7,834 bases of DNA from Spirochaetales bacterium (lineage in GTDB: Bacteria; Spirochaetota; Spirochaetia; DTKZ01). How positions within the stretch are numbered: position 1 is the first letter of the stretch; each line of letters opens with the position of its first letter. The translations under genes and the position numbers were made by a program. Below the pieces are notes generated by a model. That model worked only from the letters and a program-made list of their open reading frames with translations. It was not told the origin of the DNA and did no database searches. The stretch lies in contig JAGODW010000060.1 of the NCBI GenBank assembly GCA_017998025.1, positions 1 through 7,834 on the forward strand, read 5' to 3'. Shown piece after piece: positions 1 through 6,697 of this stretch.

Positions 1-2
1 TA

Positions 3-884
3 AAGGACAGTCCAATTGCCCGGTTTATAAAGGATGATCTGGGGAGCCGCCATATGGAGTACGAGGGAAAAGAGGTAGATCAGGGCGGCCCCTGGGGATA
101 CCGGCACCAGTTTAATCTAGCGGATACCGGAGCAGGGAATCGGGGACCCCGGGTGCATAACGATAGAGCGGGAGAAGTGGGAAGGACGATCAACATTAAA
201 GATTTTGACCTGGAAAAACTCTTTGGCCAGGATGGGGTACAGATCGTACATACATCCGGGTTGTTTGCCGCTCTTTCGCCGGAAACCGGAAAGTTTTGTC
301 TGGAAATAGCCCGGGCAGCCAAGAAGCATGGTACCCGGATTGCCTTTGACCTGAACTATCGAGCCTCGTTCTGGAAAAACAGGGAAAAGGAACTGCACGA
401 TATTTTCGCTGAAATCGCTCAAGCTTCCGACATCCTTGTAGGAAATGAAGAGGATTTCCAGCTCTGTCTCGGTGTTAAAGGACCGGAAGCAGGAGGAAAG
501 AACATCTCCGGTAAAATTGACAGCTTCAAAGAAATGATCGGAGAAGTAAAAAAGCAGTTCCCCCACGCTTCTGTCTATGCTACTACCCTCAGGCAGGTAG
601 TCAATGTGAATCTCCACCTCTGGGGAGCAATCCTTTCTGTAGGGAAAGACTGGTACGTGGTTGAACCCCGGGAAATCTCGATAGTGGATCGGATTGGAGG
701 AGGAGACGGATTTGTCGGCGGACTCTTATACGCCATCCTGAAAGGCTGGGAACCGGAAAAGTGGATCCAGTTCGGCTGGGCAACCGGAGCGCTTGCAGTA
801 ACCATGTTAACCGACTATGCTCAACCAGCAGACGAAGACCAGGTATGGAGCATCTGGCAGGGAAATGCTCGTGTGAAACGGTAG
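3..884 (+). CDS. PfkB-family sugar kinase, probable 2-keto-3-deoxygluconate kinase (5' partial)
   Basis: This cytosolic enzyme should phosphorylate a sugar or sugar acid with ATP. 2-keto-3-deoxygluconate, giving KDPG for aldolase cleavage, is the likeliest substrate. Seen: the frame is open from base 3 without a stop, and family-like sequence precedes the first ATG at 54 (DSPIARFIKDDL, then GGPWGYRHQFN after it). The gene therefore starts outside the window, and 54 is an internal Met. About 293 codons are present; I estimate 40-50 are missing from the N-terminus. The substrate-side motif DLNYR is at 348-362. The PfkB signature GGGDGF is at 696-713, and its Asp (705-707) is the expected catalytic base. 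The C-terminal helix region (WATGALAVTM) is intact. The downstream signalling gene begins about 11 bases after the stop and may be co-transcribed. The family is secure; the exact substrate is inferred, and fructokinase or another sugar kinase is possible. Confidence 0.85.
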   Translation, partial: KDSPIARFIKDDLGSRHMEYEGKEVDQGGPWGYRHQFNLADTGAGNRGPRVHNDRAGEVGRTINIKDFDLEKLFGQDGVQIVHTSGLFAALSPETGKFCLEIARAAKKHGTRIAFDLNYRASFWKNREKELHDIFAEIAQASDILVGNEEDFQLCLGVKGPEAGGKNISGKIDSFKEMIGEVKKQFPHASVYATTLRQVVNVNLHLWGAILSVGKDWYVVEPREISIVDRIGGGDGFVGGLLYAILKGWEPEKWIQFGWATGALAVTMLTDYAQPADEDQVWSIWQGNARVKR

Positions 885-895
885 CCTTTCCCAAT

Positions 896-2482
896 ATGGA
901 CCCATTAAGTAAAGAAGATGTACAAAAAAGCATTAAAAGAATACTCAGAAATCGTTTGTCTAAAACGAAGATAGAAAATATATCTCCGGATGAGCTTCTC
1001 GGTACACTCTTAACGTATTGCCAGGAACTGGAATACCAGAATAAAGAACTTAAGCGAGTTCATAAAGATTCCGAGCAAAACCTGAATAGGATGCGAAGTT
1101 TCGTCGCTTTGCTCCAATCGGCTTTCACTACAGAAGACGAATTTTTGCAAATCATTCTACAGGAAGCAGTGAAGCTCATCGGCTGTAAACAAGGATGCCT
1201 GTACCAGTATGATCTCACAAAGGAAAATCTTTCAGTAAAAAATATTGTTACCACATTAAACGCTCAGGTTCCTACCCCCAGCCGTTCCCAGCTGCAAAAT
1301 TTAATGCAAGAGAAAACTCCAGTTATTACCGACAAGAATGAACTATTTCTCCCCATTTTTTATGAAGAAAAACTCTATGGTCTTCTCATCCTAGAGGGAA
1401 GAACAGCCTCGTACGATGAAATGAGTATTCTTCAGTTAACTCTCCTTATGAACAGCACCTTTCGGATTCTAGAAAAAAGAAAGGCAGAACATCTAAAAGA
1501 GACCTATTATCGAGCGCTAAGGGATATGCATCAACCCGTACTGATCACCGATCGAAGCGGAGTAATACAGGAGGCAAATCCCGCGCTCCTTGCGATGTAC
1601 GGATACTCAGAAGAGGAAGTAATCGGCCAGAATCCCCGGGTGCTAAATCCCGGGATAGAAACCTATAAGAACCTTGGGTTCTCAGAAACGTACTACCGGG
1701 AATTATTTCAAACCCTCTGGAAGGATATTTTAGATCCCCAAAAAGGAACATGGAACGGAATACTTATAAATAGAAAGAAGAATGGTACGCTGGTATGGGC
1801 ACAAACCTACATTGCTGCCATCCGGGATGATCAAGGAGTTATCCGTAGTTTTATCGGACTACCGGTGGATATCTCCCCTTTAAAAGAGAGCGAATTTAGA
1901 AGCAAAACTGAACTGTATAGAACAATCGCACGGCTTGCCGAACTCCGGGACAATGAAACGGGAAATCATATGCGCCGAGTAGGAATCTATTCCCGGCTCC
2001 TCTCCAAAACACTGGGAATGCCGGATAAGTTCTGTGAGGAGATGGAGCTTTTCGCACCGATGCATGACATCGGCAAAGTTGGGATCAGTGATACGATTCT
2101 TCTGGCAAAGCGCCCTTTAACTCCGGAAGAGTATGAAGAAATTAAGACCCATACCCTTCTGGGCTTCAATATTGTGCGGGATAAAGAAGAGCTAAAAACA
2201 GCTGCCGAAATTATCCTTCACCACCATGAACGTTTTGATGGAAAAGGCTATCCCCATGGATTAAAAGGGGAACAGATCCCTCTATCGGCCCGAATCACAA
2301 CAACTGCAGATGTATATGATGCGCTGCGAAGCAAACGACCGTACAAACCAGAATGGTCTCACGAAGAAGCCCTGAAGGAAATAACAAAAAATAGCGGCAC
2401 TATTTTTGATCCCCGGCTGGTTCAAGTATTTTTGCAGCTAAACCAGCAGTTTGACGAAGTTTATCGAAATTTAAAAGATTAA
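896..2482 (+). CDS. GAF-PAS-HD-GYP cyclic-di-GMP phosphodiesterase
   Basis: This is a predicted soluble sensor phosphodiesterase that hydrolyses cyclic-di-GMP, lowering the second messenger that controls motility and attachment. With the start at 896 it has 528 residues. Residues 1-66 are helical and charged and look like a coiled coil. Residues 67-195 resemble a GAF domain, and 203-330 form a PAS domain (LITDRSGVIQEANPA, GYSEEEVIG). Residues 336-528 are an HD-GYP domain with His358, HDIGK at 390-394, His419, HHHE at 442-445, GYP at 451-453 and Asp472 in ADVYDAL. All the usual metal and signature residues are there. No transmembrane segment or receiver domain is visible, so the signal is probably cytosolic and read by GAF or PAS. 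The start is uncertain: ATG 896 has no clear Shine-Dalgarno, and in-frame ATG 845 would overlap the kinase gene by 40 bases. The frame stays open further up, to 761, but that part is out-of-frame kinase sequence. Confidence 0.9.
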   Translation: MDPLSKEDVQKSIKRILRNRLSKTKIENISPDELLGTLLTYCQELEYQNKELKRVHKDSEQNLNRMRSFVALLQSAFTTEDEFLQIILQEAVKLIGCKQGCLYQYDLTKENLSVKNIVTTLNAQVPTPSRSQLQNLMQEKTPVITDKNELFLPIFYEEKLYGLLILEGRTASYDEMSILQLTLLMNSTFRILEKRKAEHLKETYYRALRDMHQPVLITDRSGVIQEANPALLAMYGYSEEEVIGQNPRVLNPGIETYKNLGFSETYYRELFQTLWKDILDPQKGTWNGILINRKKNGTLVWAQTYIAAIRDDQGVIRSFIGLPVDISPLKESEFRSKTELYRTIARLAELRDNETGNHMRRVGIYSRLLSKTLGMPDKFCEEMELFAPMHDIGKVGISDTILLAKRPLTPEEYEEIKTHTLLGFNIVRDKEELKTAAEIILHHHERFDGKGYPHGLKGEQIPLSARITTTADVYDALRSKRPYKPEWSHEEALKEITKNSGTIFDPRLVQVFLQLNQQFDEVYRNLKD

Positions 2483-2484
2483 CT

Positions 2485-2570
2485 TAGTGTCACGAAGCTT
2501 GGTGGTGATTAAGAAGCGAACCTCGTAGAAGAGTGCATATACCGTAATATCCACAAGCTTCGTGCCACTA
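2485..2570. repeat. Long imperfect inverted repeat (stem with 45-base loop)
   Basis: The left arm (2485-2505) and the right arm (2551-2570) are near-perfect reverse complements. The core is CACGAAGCTT at 2491-2500 against AAGCTTCGTG at 2555-2564. The outer part pairs with one mismatch (T2490 against C2565). The inner GGTGG and CCAC pair with a one-base bulge. The arms begin three bases after the HD-GYP stop codon and end 38 bases before the next gene. The 45-base interior contains a weaker AT-rich palindrome at 2537-2550. There is no T-run directly after the right arm, so it is not a standard intrinsic terminator. It could be an RNA processing or stability stem, or a small palindromic repeat family member. 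No target-site duplication is obvious. Confidence 0.7.
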
Positions 2571-2608
2571 TGATAGATTTCTTTTCCGATTAGGGATACA
2601 GTAGCTGT

Positions 2609-2998
2609 ATGAATCGTACACAGTCTATCGCTATATTTCTTTTAAGGATCAGCCTGGGAGTCTTTTTCCTTGTATTAGGAATCCAGGGTCTTATGATGCA
2701 TACATCCCGGACATCAGAAATCTTCCGGTGGTTCGGCCGAAACGATACCCTTTCTATTATCGTTTCCGTGATACAGGTCCTTGCAGGCTCCCTGCTGATA
2801 ATCGGTCTGTTCGTGCCAGTAGGAAGTGGTATTTTTCGGCTTCTCTCACTCGGAGTACTGATTCTCTGGGGGGTGTACATGGTAATGACCTTATTCCTGA
2901 AGAATTTTTTGCAGCCCGATACCCTTTCCTGGTTATATAAAACCTCCTGGAGTTGTATTATTCTTACCTCTCTCTGGATCGTAACTGCAAAGGAATAA
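2609..2998 (+). CDS. DoxX-like small four-helix membrane protein
   Basis: This is a predicted inner-membrane protein of 129 residues with no assigned biochemical function. Four hydrophobic segments are visible, at about residues 8-31, 48-72, 73-97 and 108-127. The first helix has the LLRISLGVFFLVLGIQG pattern, which resembles the DoxX/DoxD-type family opening, and the overall length fits that family. The link to DoxX is by pattern only, and members have been tied loosely to redox or sulfur metabolism, so no substrate is proposed. ATG 2609 is the only sensible start because the next Met would cut into the first helix. Its ribosome binding site is weak (AGGGA at 2592-2596, 12 bases away). The rnf promoter lies downstream in the gap, so this gene is probably not part of the rnf transcript, although read-through is possible. 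Two cysteines or fewer are present and no cofactor motif is seen. Confidence 0.7.
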   Translation: MNRTQSIAIFLLRISLGVFFLVLGIQGLMMHTSRTSEIFRWFGRNDTLSIIVSVIQVLAGSLLIIGLFVPVGSGIFRLLSLGVLILWGVYMVMTLFLKNFLQPDTLSWLYKTSWSCIILTSLWIVTAKE

Positions 2999-3012
2999 TC
3001 CCCATTCATTCC

Positions 3013-3059
3013 CATCCTATGAAACCCCTTGACGAACCCCGGCGATCAGGCATAGGATG
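3013..3059. repeat. Inverted repeat overlapping the rnf promoter
   Basis: The sequence CATCCTATG at 3013-3021 is a perfect nine-base reverse complement of CATAGGATG at 3051-3059. The two centres are 38 bases apart. The right arm contains the proposed -10 hexamer (3053-3058), and the left arm lies just upstream of the -35 hexamer (3029-3034). It could be a paired operator for a regulator bridging the promoter, or simply a weak hairpin after the upstream gene. There is no following T-run, which argues against a terminator. Confidence 0.5.
3029..3058 (+). promoter_or_regulatory. Predicted sigma-70-type promoter of the rnf operon
   Basis: A -35 element TTGACG (3029-3034, five of six to TTGACA) is followed after 18 bases by TAGGAT (3053-3058, four of six to TATAAT). 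Transcription would start near 3065, leaving a leader of about 58 bases before rnfC. It sits in the only sizeable gap upstream of the six-gene rnf run, which is where an operon promoter is expected. It is a prediction from hexamers only. Confidence 0.55.
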
Positions 3060-3108
3060 CGGTTTAGAGAAAATCTCCAAATATACTGAATCCTCACGGA
3101 TATCCCCC

Positions 3109-3115
3109 AAAGGAG
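3109..3115 (+). promoter_or_regulatory. Ribosome binding site of rnfC
   Basis: AAAGGAG lies seven bases before ATG 3123. It is a strong Shine-Dalgarno match and fixes the rnfC start, which also agrees with the family's usual N-terminus (a TFKGGxHPP motif). Confidence 0.8.
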
Positions 3116-3122
3116 TTCATCC

Positions 3123-4484
3123 ATGCAGGTAAAAACATTTAAGGGAGGAACCCATCCGCCGGAACTGAAAGAAGCGGCGAAGGATGTTCCTATCCAGTAC
3201 CTTTTATCGCCGAAACAGGTGGTAATCCACCTGAATCAACATACCGGCTCCCCTAACCAACCCCTGGTCAAGGTGGGGGATGCGGTTACCCGGGGCCAGA
3301 AGATTGCATCCAGCGACGGGAAACTGATGGTTCCCCACCACGCTTCCATCTGTGGAGTGGTGAAGAAGATAGAACCGCGACCTCAGGCAAACCTTCAGGA
3401 CGGCGTTGCTGTAGTAATCGAGTCTGACGGCCGAACGGAAACAGCTTTTCTTCCCCCCCTGGATCCTTTCACCTGTTCCCGCGAAGAAGCCATCCAGAGG
3501 ATCAAAGAGGCAGGCATCGTGGGTATGGGAGGAGCGGGATTCCCCACCTGGATGAAGCTTTCACCCCCTCCTTCAAAGCCTATCGATGTAGTCATTGCAA
3601 ACGGAGCTGAATGCGAACCGTATCTTACCATCGATTACCGTACTCTTCTTGAGAACGCCTTTTCGGTAGTCTATGGACTGGGTGCTTGCCTACAGATTTT
3701 AGGGGTAAAAAAGGGTATTCTAGCGATTGAAGAGAATAAACTGGACACGCTCCCGGTTGTAGAAAAAGCTGTCAGAGAGTTCCAGGAATCCTGCGGAAAC
3801 GGACGGGATTTCGATCTATCGATTCAGGTGCTTAAGACCAAGTATCCCCAGGGGGGAGAGAAAATGCTTATCACTGCCCTTACCGGAAGGGAAGTTCCCT
3901 CTGGCGGGCTGCCCATGGATGTAGGGACGGTAGTTCAGAATGTGGGTACGTTAAAAGCCATTGCAGAAGCGTTCCTCGAGGGAAAGCCTCTGATCGATCG
4001 GGGGTTTACTGCTACGGGAGGAGCCTGTAAAACTCCGAAGAATTTAGTGGTCCCTATAGGAACAGTCCTATCTGATTTAATCCCGGAGACACTTCAATTA
4101 GAGGAAGATCTACGGCGGGTTATCTTCGGTGGTCCCATGATGGGGGTCAGTGTTCCTACTCTGGAAACCCCCATTCAAAAGAATACTTCCGGGGTAGTGT
4201 TCATGACATCGCGCGATGCTGTGACCTATGATGAAGGAAACTGCATCCGCTGCGGCCGATGCATGCGGGCTTGTAGCTGCCGTCTTTCCCCTGCCCTTCT
4301 GAACGAGACGATCCTTGCAGAGGATTGGGATAAGGCCGATAAGATCGGGCTATTAGACTGTATAGAATGCGGGACCTGTTCGTACGTCTGTCCTGCCCAT
4401 GTATATCTAGTGCAACGGTTCCGTGTGGGGAAAATTACCCTGCGAAATTTGAAAGCAGCAAAAATAAAGAAGGGAGGAAACTAA
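3123..4484 (+). CDS. rnfC: Rnf complex subunit C, NADH-binding iron-sulfur flavoprotein
   Basis: This peripheral cytoplasmic subunit of the ferredoxin:NAD+ oxidoreductase is where NAD(H) and a non-covalent FMN are expected to bind, and it carries two [4Fe-4S] clusters. The protein has 453 residues, typical of the short RnfC form without a long C-terminal extension. The N-terminal FKGGTHPP motif is at residues 6-13. The nucleotide and flavin region has GMGGAGFPT at 134-142, NGAECEP at 160-166 and YPQGGEK at 241-247. Cluster ligands are Cys374, 377, 380 and 384, then Cys413, 416, 419 and 423. The first cluster ends ACSCRLSP instead of the usual ACPMxLxP, so the proline after the fourth cysteine is serine and there is an extra Cys386. 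It is the first gene of the operon, and its stop overlaps the rnfD start in TAATG. The assignment is very secure from gene order and motifs. Confidence 0.97.
   Translation: MQVKTFKGGTHPPELKEAAKDVPIQYLLSPKQVVIHLNQHTGSPNQPLVKVGDAVTRGQKIASSDGKLMVPHHASICGVVKKIEPRPQANLQDGVAVVIESDGRTETAFLPPLDPFTCSREEAIQRIKEAGIVGMGGAGFPTWMKLSPPPSKPIDVVIANGAECEPYLTIDYRTLLENAFSVVYGLGACLQILGVKKGILAIEENKLDTLPVVEKAVREFQESCGNGRDFDLSIQVLKTKYPQGGEKMLITALTGREVPSGGLPMDVGTVVQNVGTLKAIAEAFLEGKPLIDRGFTATGGACKTPKNLVVPIGTVLSDLIPETLQLEEDLRRVIFGGPMMGVSVPTLETPIQKNTSGVVFMTSRDAVTYDEGNCIRCGRCMRACSCRLSPALLNETILAEDWDKADKIGLLDCIECGTCSYVCPAHVYLVQRFRVGKITLRNLKAAKIKKGGN
4472..4477 (+). promoter_or_regulatory. Ribosome binding site deciding the rnfD start
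   Basis: GGGAGG lies six bases before ATG 4484. It selects this Met over the longer in-frame opening at 4367, whose first 39 codons are the rnfC tail read out of frame. Confidence 0.8.
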
Positions 4485-5467
4485 TGGCGGACAAACCACG
4501 GTTGCTTCTATCTTCCAGCCCCAGTATTTACAGCGGTATGAACGTACAACGGCTCATGCTGTACGTGATTATTTCCCTTCTTCCTGTTTCCGGCTATGGG
4601 ATCTACCTCTATGGTATTCCAGCTTTAACTACAATCCTCGTTTCTGTAGTCTCCTGTGTAGGGTTCGAGGTGCTTTTCAGAAAGCTTATCAAGGCACCTC
4701 AGAACTATAAAGACCTTTCCGCAGTGGTTACAGGAATTCTTCTGGCCTTAATCCTTCCTCCTTCTACCCCCTGGTGGATGACCGTACTCGGAGCCCTGGC
4801 ATCGATCGTGTTTGCTAAGGAGTTTTTCGGTGGTTTGGGGTACAACCCGTTTAACCCTGCCTTAATCGGCCGGGCAGTACTTCTGATGAGTTTCCCCGCA
4901 GCTATAACTACCTGGCACAAGCCCTTTCAGGCGCTGGTCGATGCTACGACCACGGCTACTCCTCTCAATATTCTAAAATTGGGAGGGAGCCTGAGTGATG
5001 TAGCGCAAAGCCTTGGCGTAACTACTCCTACCGACGTGTATACCACCCTGTTCTGGGGTACCCGTGCAGGGTGTATCGGGGAAAGTTCGATCCCATTGAT
5101 CCTTCTAGGTGCTCTTTTCCTTCTGATCACAGGAACCATCGGAATTGCAACTCCCCTTAGCATGATTGCCACAACGGTAATCTTCTCATTCCTGCTGGGA
5201 ATGGATCCCCTGTTTCAGGTGCTTTCCGGGGGAGTCGTGTTTGGAGCGGTATTTATGGCCACAGACTACGTTTCCACCCCCCTAACACCAAAAGGGAAAG
5301 TCCTGTTTGGGATTGGAGCCGGTATTATCACCCTTTTAATCCGCCGGTTCGGGGGGTTCCCGGAAGGAGTAACCTATGGAATTTTAATTATGAATGCTTG
5401 CACGCCCTACCTGAATAATCTTGTGACTAAAAAATATGGGTATATCAGCAGGAGGAGCGAAAAATGA
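4484..5467 (+). CDS. rnfD: Rnf complex subunit D, membrane flavoprotein
   Basis: This integral membrane subunit is homologous to NqrB. It carries a covalently attached FMN and is thought to form part of the ion path. It has 327 residues with multiple hydrophobic helices, among them about 23-45, 48-66, 78-92, 98-112, 204-222 and 226-241. The flavinylation site is in DATTTATPL, residues 153-161, and Thr159 is the expected attachment residue. Other family blocks are GYNPFNPALIGRA (119-131), WGTRAGCIGESS (191-202) and ATDYVSTP (259-266). The start overlaps the rnfC stop and the stop overlaps the rnfG start (ATGA), so translation is probably coupled. Attachment of FMN needs an ApbE-type flavin transferase, and no such gene lies in the window. 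Confidence 0.97.
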   Translation: MADKPRLLLSSSPSIYSGMNVQRLMLYVIISLLPVSGYGIYLYGIPALTTILVSVVSCVGFEVLFRKLIKAPQNYKDLSAVVTGILLALILPPSTPWWMTVLGALASIVFAKEFFGGLGYNPFNPALIGRAVLLMSFPAAITTWHKPFQALVDATTTATPLNILKLGGSLSDVAQSLGVTTPTDVYTTLFWGTRAGCIGESSIPLILLGALFLLITGTIGIATPLSMIATTVIFSFLLGMDPLFQVLSGGVVFGAVFMATDYVSTPLTPKGKVLFGIGAGIITLLIRRFGGFPEGVTYGILIMNACTPYLNNLVTKKYGYISRRSEK

Positions 5468-6063
5468 TAAAGAGCATGCTGAAATTGGGAATCGTTCTTG
5501 CCCTCTTTGCCTCAGGAGCGTGCCTGGCTATGGCTATTGTGTACAGCATAACCGGACCGGTAATTAAGACGCAGGAAGAACAGGCATTGAATGATGCCCT
5601 CAAAGAGATATTCCCTGATGCGGATAGTTTCAAGGATATTTCCAAAGAAATATCTTCTTCGGATCCCAAAATCCAGATCCTGAATGCTTACGAAATAAAG
5701 AAAGGGGATACTATTCTTGGAGTGGCGGTAAAGGCAACAGGACCAAGCTACTCAGCAAATGCGATACTCCTTACCGGGATAAACACTGATGGGACCATTA
5801 AACAGGTCCGGGTACTACAGCTTTCAGATACCCCTGGATTAGGAGCCAATGCGGCAAATCAAGGATACTATGTGGATAAGGCACGAAAAATAACTTTTAC
5901 CGGGCAATTTATTGGGAAAAAAACAACAGATCCATTCATCGTGAAGGACGATGTGCAGACCCTTACTGCTGCCACCATCACGAGCCGCTCCCTCTCAGCC
6001 ATCGTAAAGGGTTCCGGAGAAGCGGCTTCCCAGTATTTATCCAGGAAAGGAGGAGCTCGATGA
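5464..6063 (+). CDS. rnfG: Rnf complex subunit G, covalent FMN electron carrier
   Basis: This subunit, homologous to NqrC, is anchored by one N-terminal helix (about residues 7-29) and places its FMN-binding domain on the outer side of the membrane. It passes electrons between the membrane cluster and RnfD. It has 199 residues. The flavinylation motif TAATITS is at 168-174, with Thr171 as the expected FMN attachment site. The family block DTPGLGANA is at 122-130. The start is supported by AGGAGGAG at 5450-5457, six bases upstream, and by the ATGA overlap with rnfD. The stop overlaps the rnfE start in the same way. The flavin motif has Ala in place of the more frequent Gly (S/TGAT), a change that still fits the known S/T-[GA]-A-T pattern. 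Confidence 0.96.
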   Translation: MIKSMLKLGIVLALFASGACLAMAIVYSITGPVIKTQEEQALNDALKEIFPDADSFKDISKEISSSDPKIQILNAYEIKKGDTILGVAVKATGPSYSANAILLTGINTDGTIKQVRVLQLSDTPGLGANAANQGYYVDKARKITFTGQFIGKKTTDPFIVKDDVQTLTAATITSRSLSAIVKGSGEAASQYLSRKGGAR

Positions 6064-6695
6064 ACCAAAAAACCAGAACTTTCCTCCAGGGACTTGTGGT
6101 TGAAAATCCCCTTACGGTCATTATGATTGGGCTTTGTTCTTCCCTGGCGGTAACTACATCCGTAGCAAATGGGATTGGGATGAGTTTAGCCATGACTTTC
6201 GTATTAGTTACTTCAGAAGTGATTATTTCTCTTTTCCGAAAACTGATTCCTGAATCTGTCCGAATCCCCATCTTTATTATCATAATTGCTGCTTTTACAA
6301 CAATGGTGGATCTCGTTATGAAGGCATACTTCCCTGACCTATCTAAAGCCATGGGAGTTTTTATTCCTCTTATCGTTGTAAACTGCATCATCATGGGTAG
6401 GGTAGAAGCCTTTGCCTCCAAGGAAAGCGTTTCTAATGCCTTTCTCGACGCTCTGGGGATGGGGTTAGGATACACCTGGGTTCTGATAGGCATGTCAGTG
6501 ATCCGGGAGCTACTGGGAAATGGAACGATTCTAGGAATGCAAATTATGCCGGAGACTTATCAACCAATCCTCTTTTTTATTCTTCCCCCTGGTGGGTTCC
6601 TTGTATTCGCTCTATTTATTTCTTTAAATCTATTCTTAAAAAAGAAATGGTTAAAAAGCTCCTGGGGTTGCCCTGATCCAGAAGGAGGTAACTAG
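6060..6695 (+). CDS. rnfE: Rnf complex subunit E, membrane [2Fe-2S]-binding protein
   Basis: This integral membrane subunit is homologous to NqrD. With RnfA it is expected to hold the intramembrane [2Fe-2S] cluster that takes electrons across the membrane. It has 211 residues and about six helices. The cluster cysteines are Cys26 in IGLCSSLAVTT and Cys109 in IVVNCIIMGR. The usual RnfE sequence reads GLCP at the first site; here Pro is replaced by Ser, as is common in NqrD. The cysteine itself is kept. AAAGGAGG at 6046-6053, six bases upstream, supports ATG 6060, and the ATGA overlap ties it to rnfG. The C-terminal tail after residue 193 is basic, then Gly-rich, and looks cytoplasmic. Gene order and paralogy with the next gene make the call secure. 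Confidence 0.96.
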   Translation: MNQKTRTFLQGLVVENPLTVIMIGLCSSLAVTTSVANGIGMSLAMTFVLVTSEVIISLFRKLIPESVRIPIFIIIIAAFTTMVDLVMKAYFPDLSKAMGVFIPLIVVNCIIMGRVEAFASKESVSNAFLDALGMGLGYTWVLIGMSVIRELLGNGTILGMQIMPETYQPILFFILPPGGFLVFALFISLNLFLKKKWLKSSWGCPDPEGGN

Positions 6696-6697
6696 AT

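Noticed and set aside
761..895. N-terminal extension of the HD-GYP frame
   Set aside because: It lies almost wholly inside the conserved kinase C-terminus in another frame, and its residues (many Arg, Ser and Cys) show no domain character.
2569..2574. TATGAT as a -10 element for the DoxX-like gene
   Set aside because: The hexamer is good, but no -35 match is present at 16-18 bases and there is no extended TG, so I do not call a promoter.
2471..2632. Open minus-strand frame of about 50 codons spanning the inverted repeat
   Set aside because: It has no ATG, GTG or TTG near its beginning, has no ribosome binding site, overlaps both neighbouring genes, and resembles no family I know. A protein search with hits in several genomes would reopen it.
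2590..3015. 141-codon minus-strand frame opposite the DoxX-like gene
   Set aside because: It is the complement of a clear membrane-protein gene, is rich in Arg, Ile, Thr and Pro, and shows no domain pattern.
3013..3059. The promoter-region inverted repeat as a transcription terminator of the DoxX-like gene
   Set aside because: The stem is only nine pairs with a 29-base loop, and no T-run follows it.
4367..4483. 39-codon N-terminal extension of rnfD
   Set aside because: It overlaps the conserved second cluster region of rnfC in another frame. ATG 4484 has a good ribosome binding site and gives the usual RnfD N-terminus.
5978..6493. 171-codon minus-strand frame opposite rnfE
   Set aside because: It is the antisense shadow of a well-conserved membrane gene and spans the rnfG/rnfE junction with no coherent motif.
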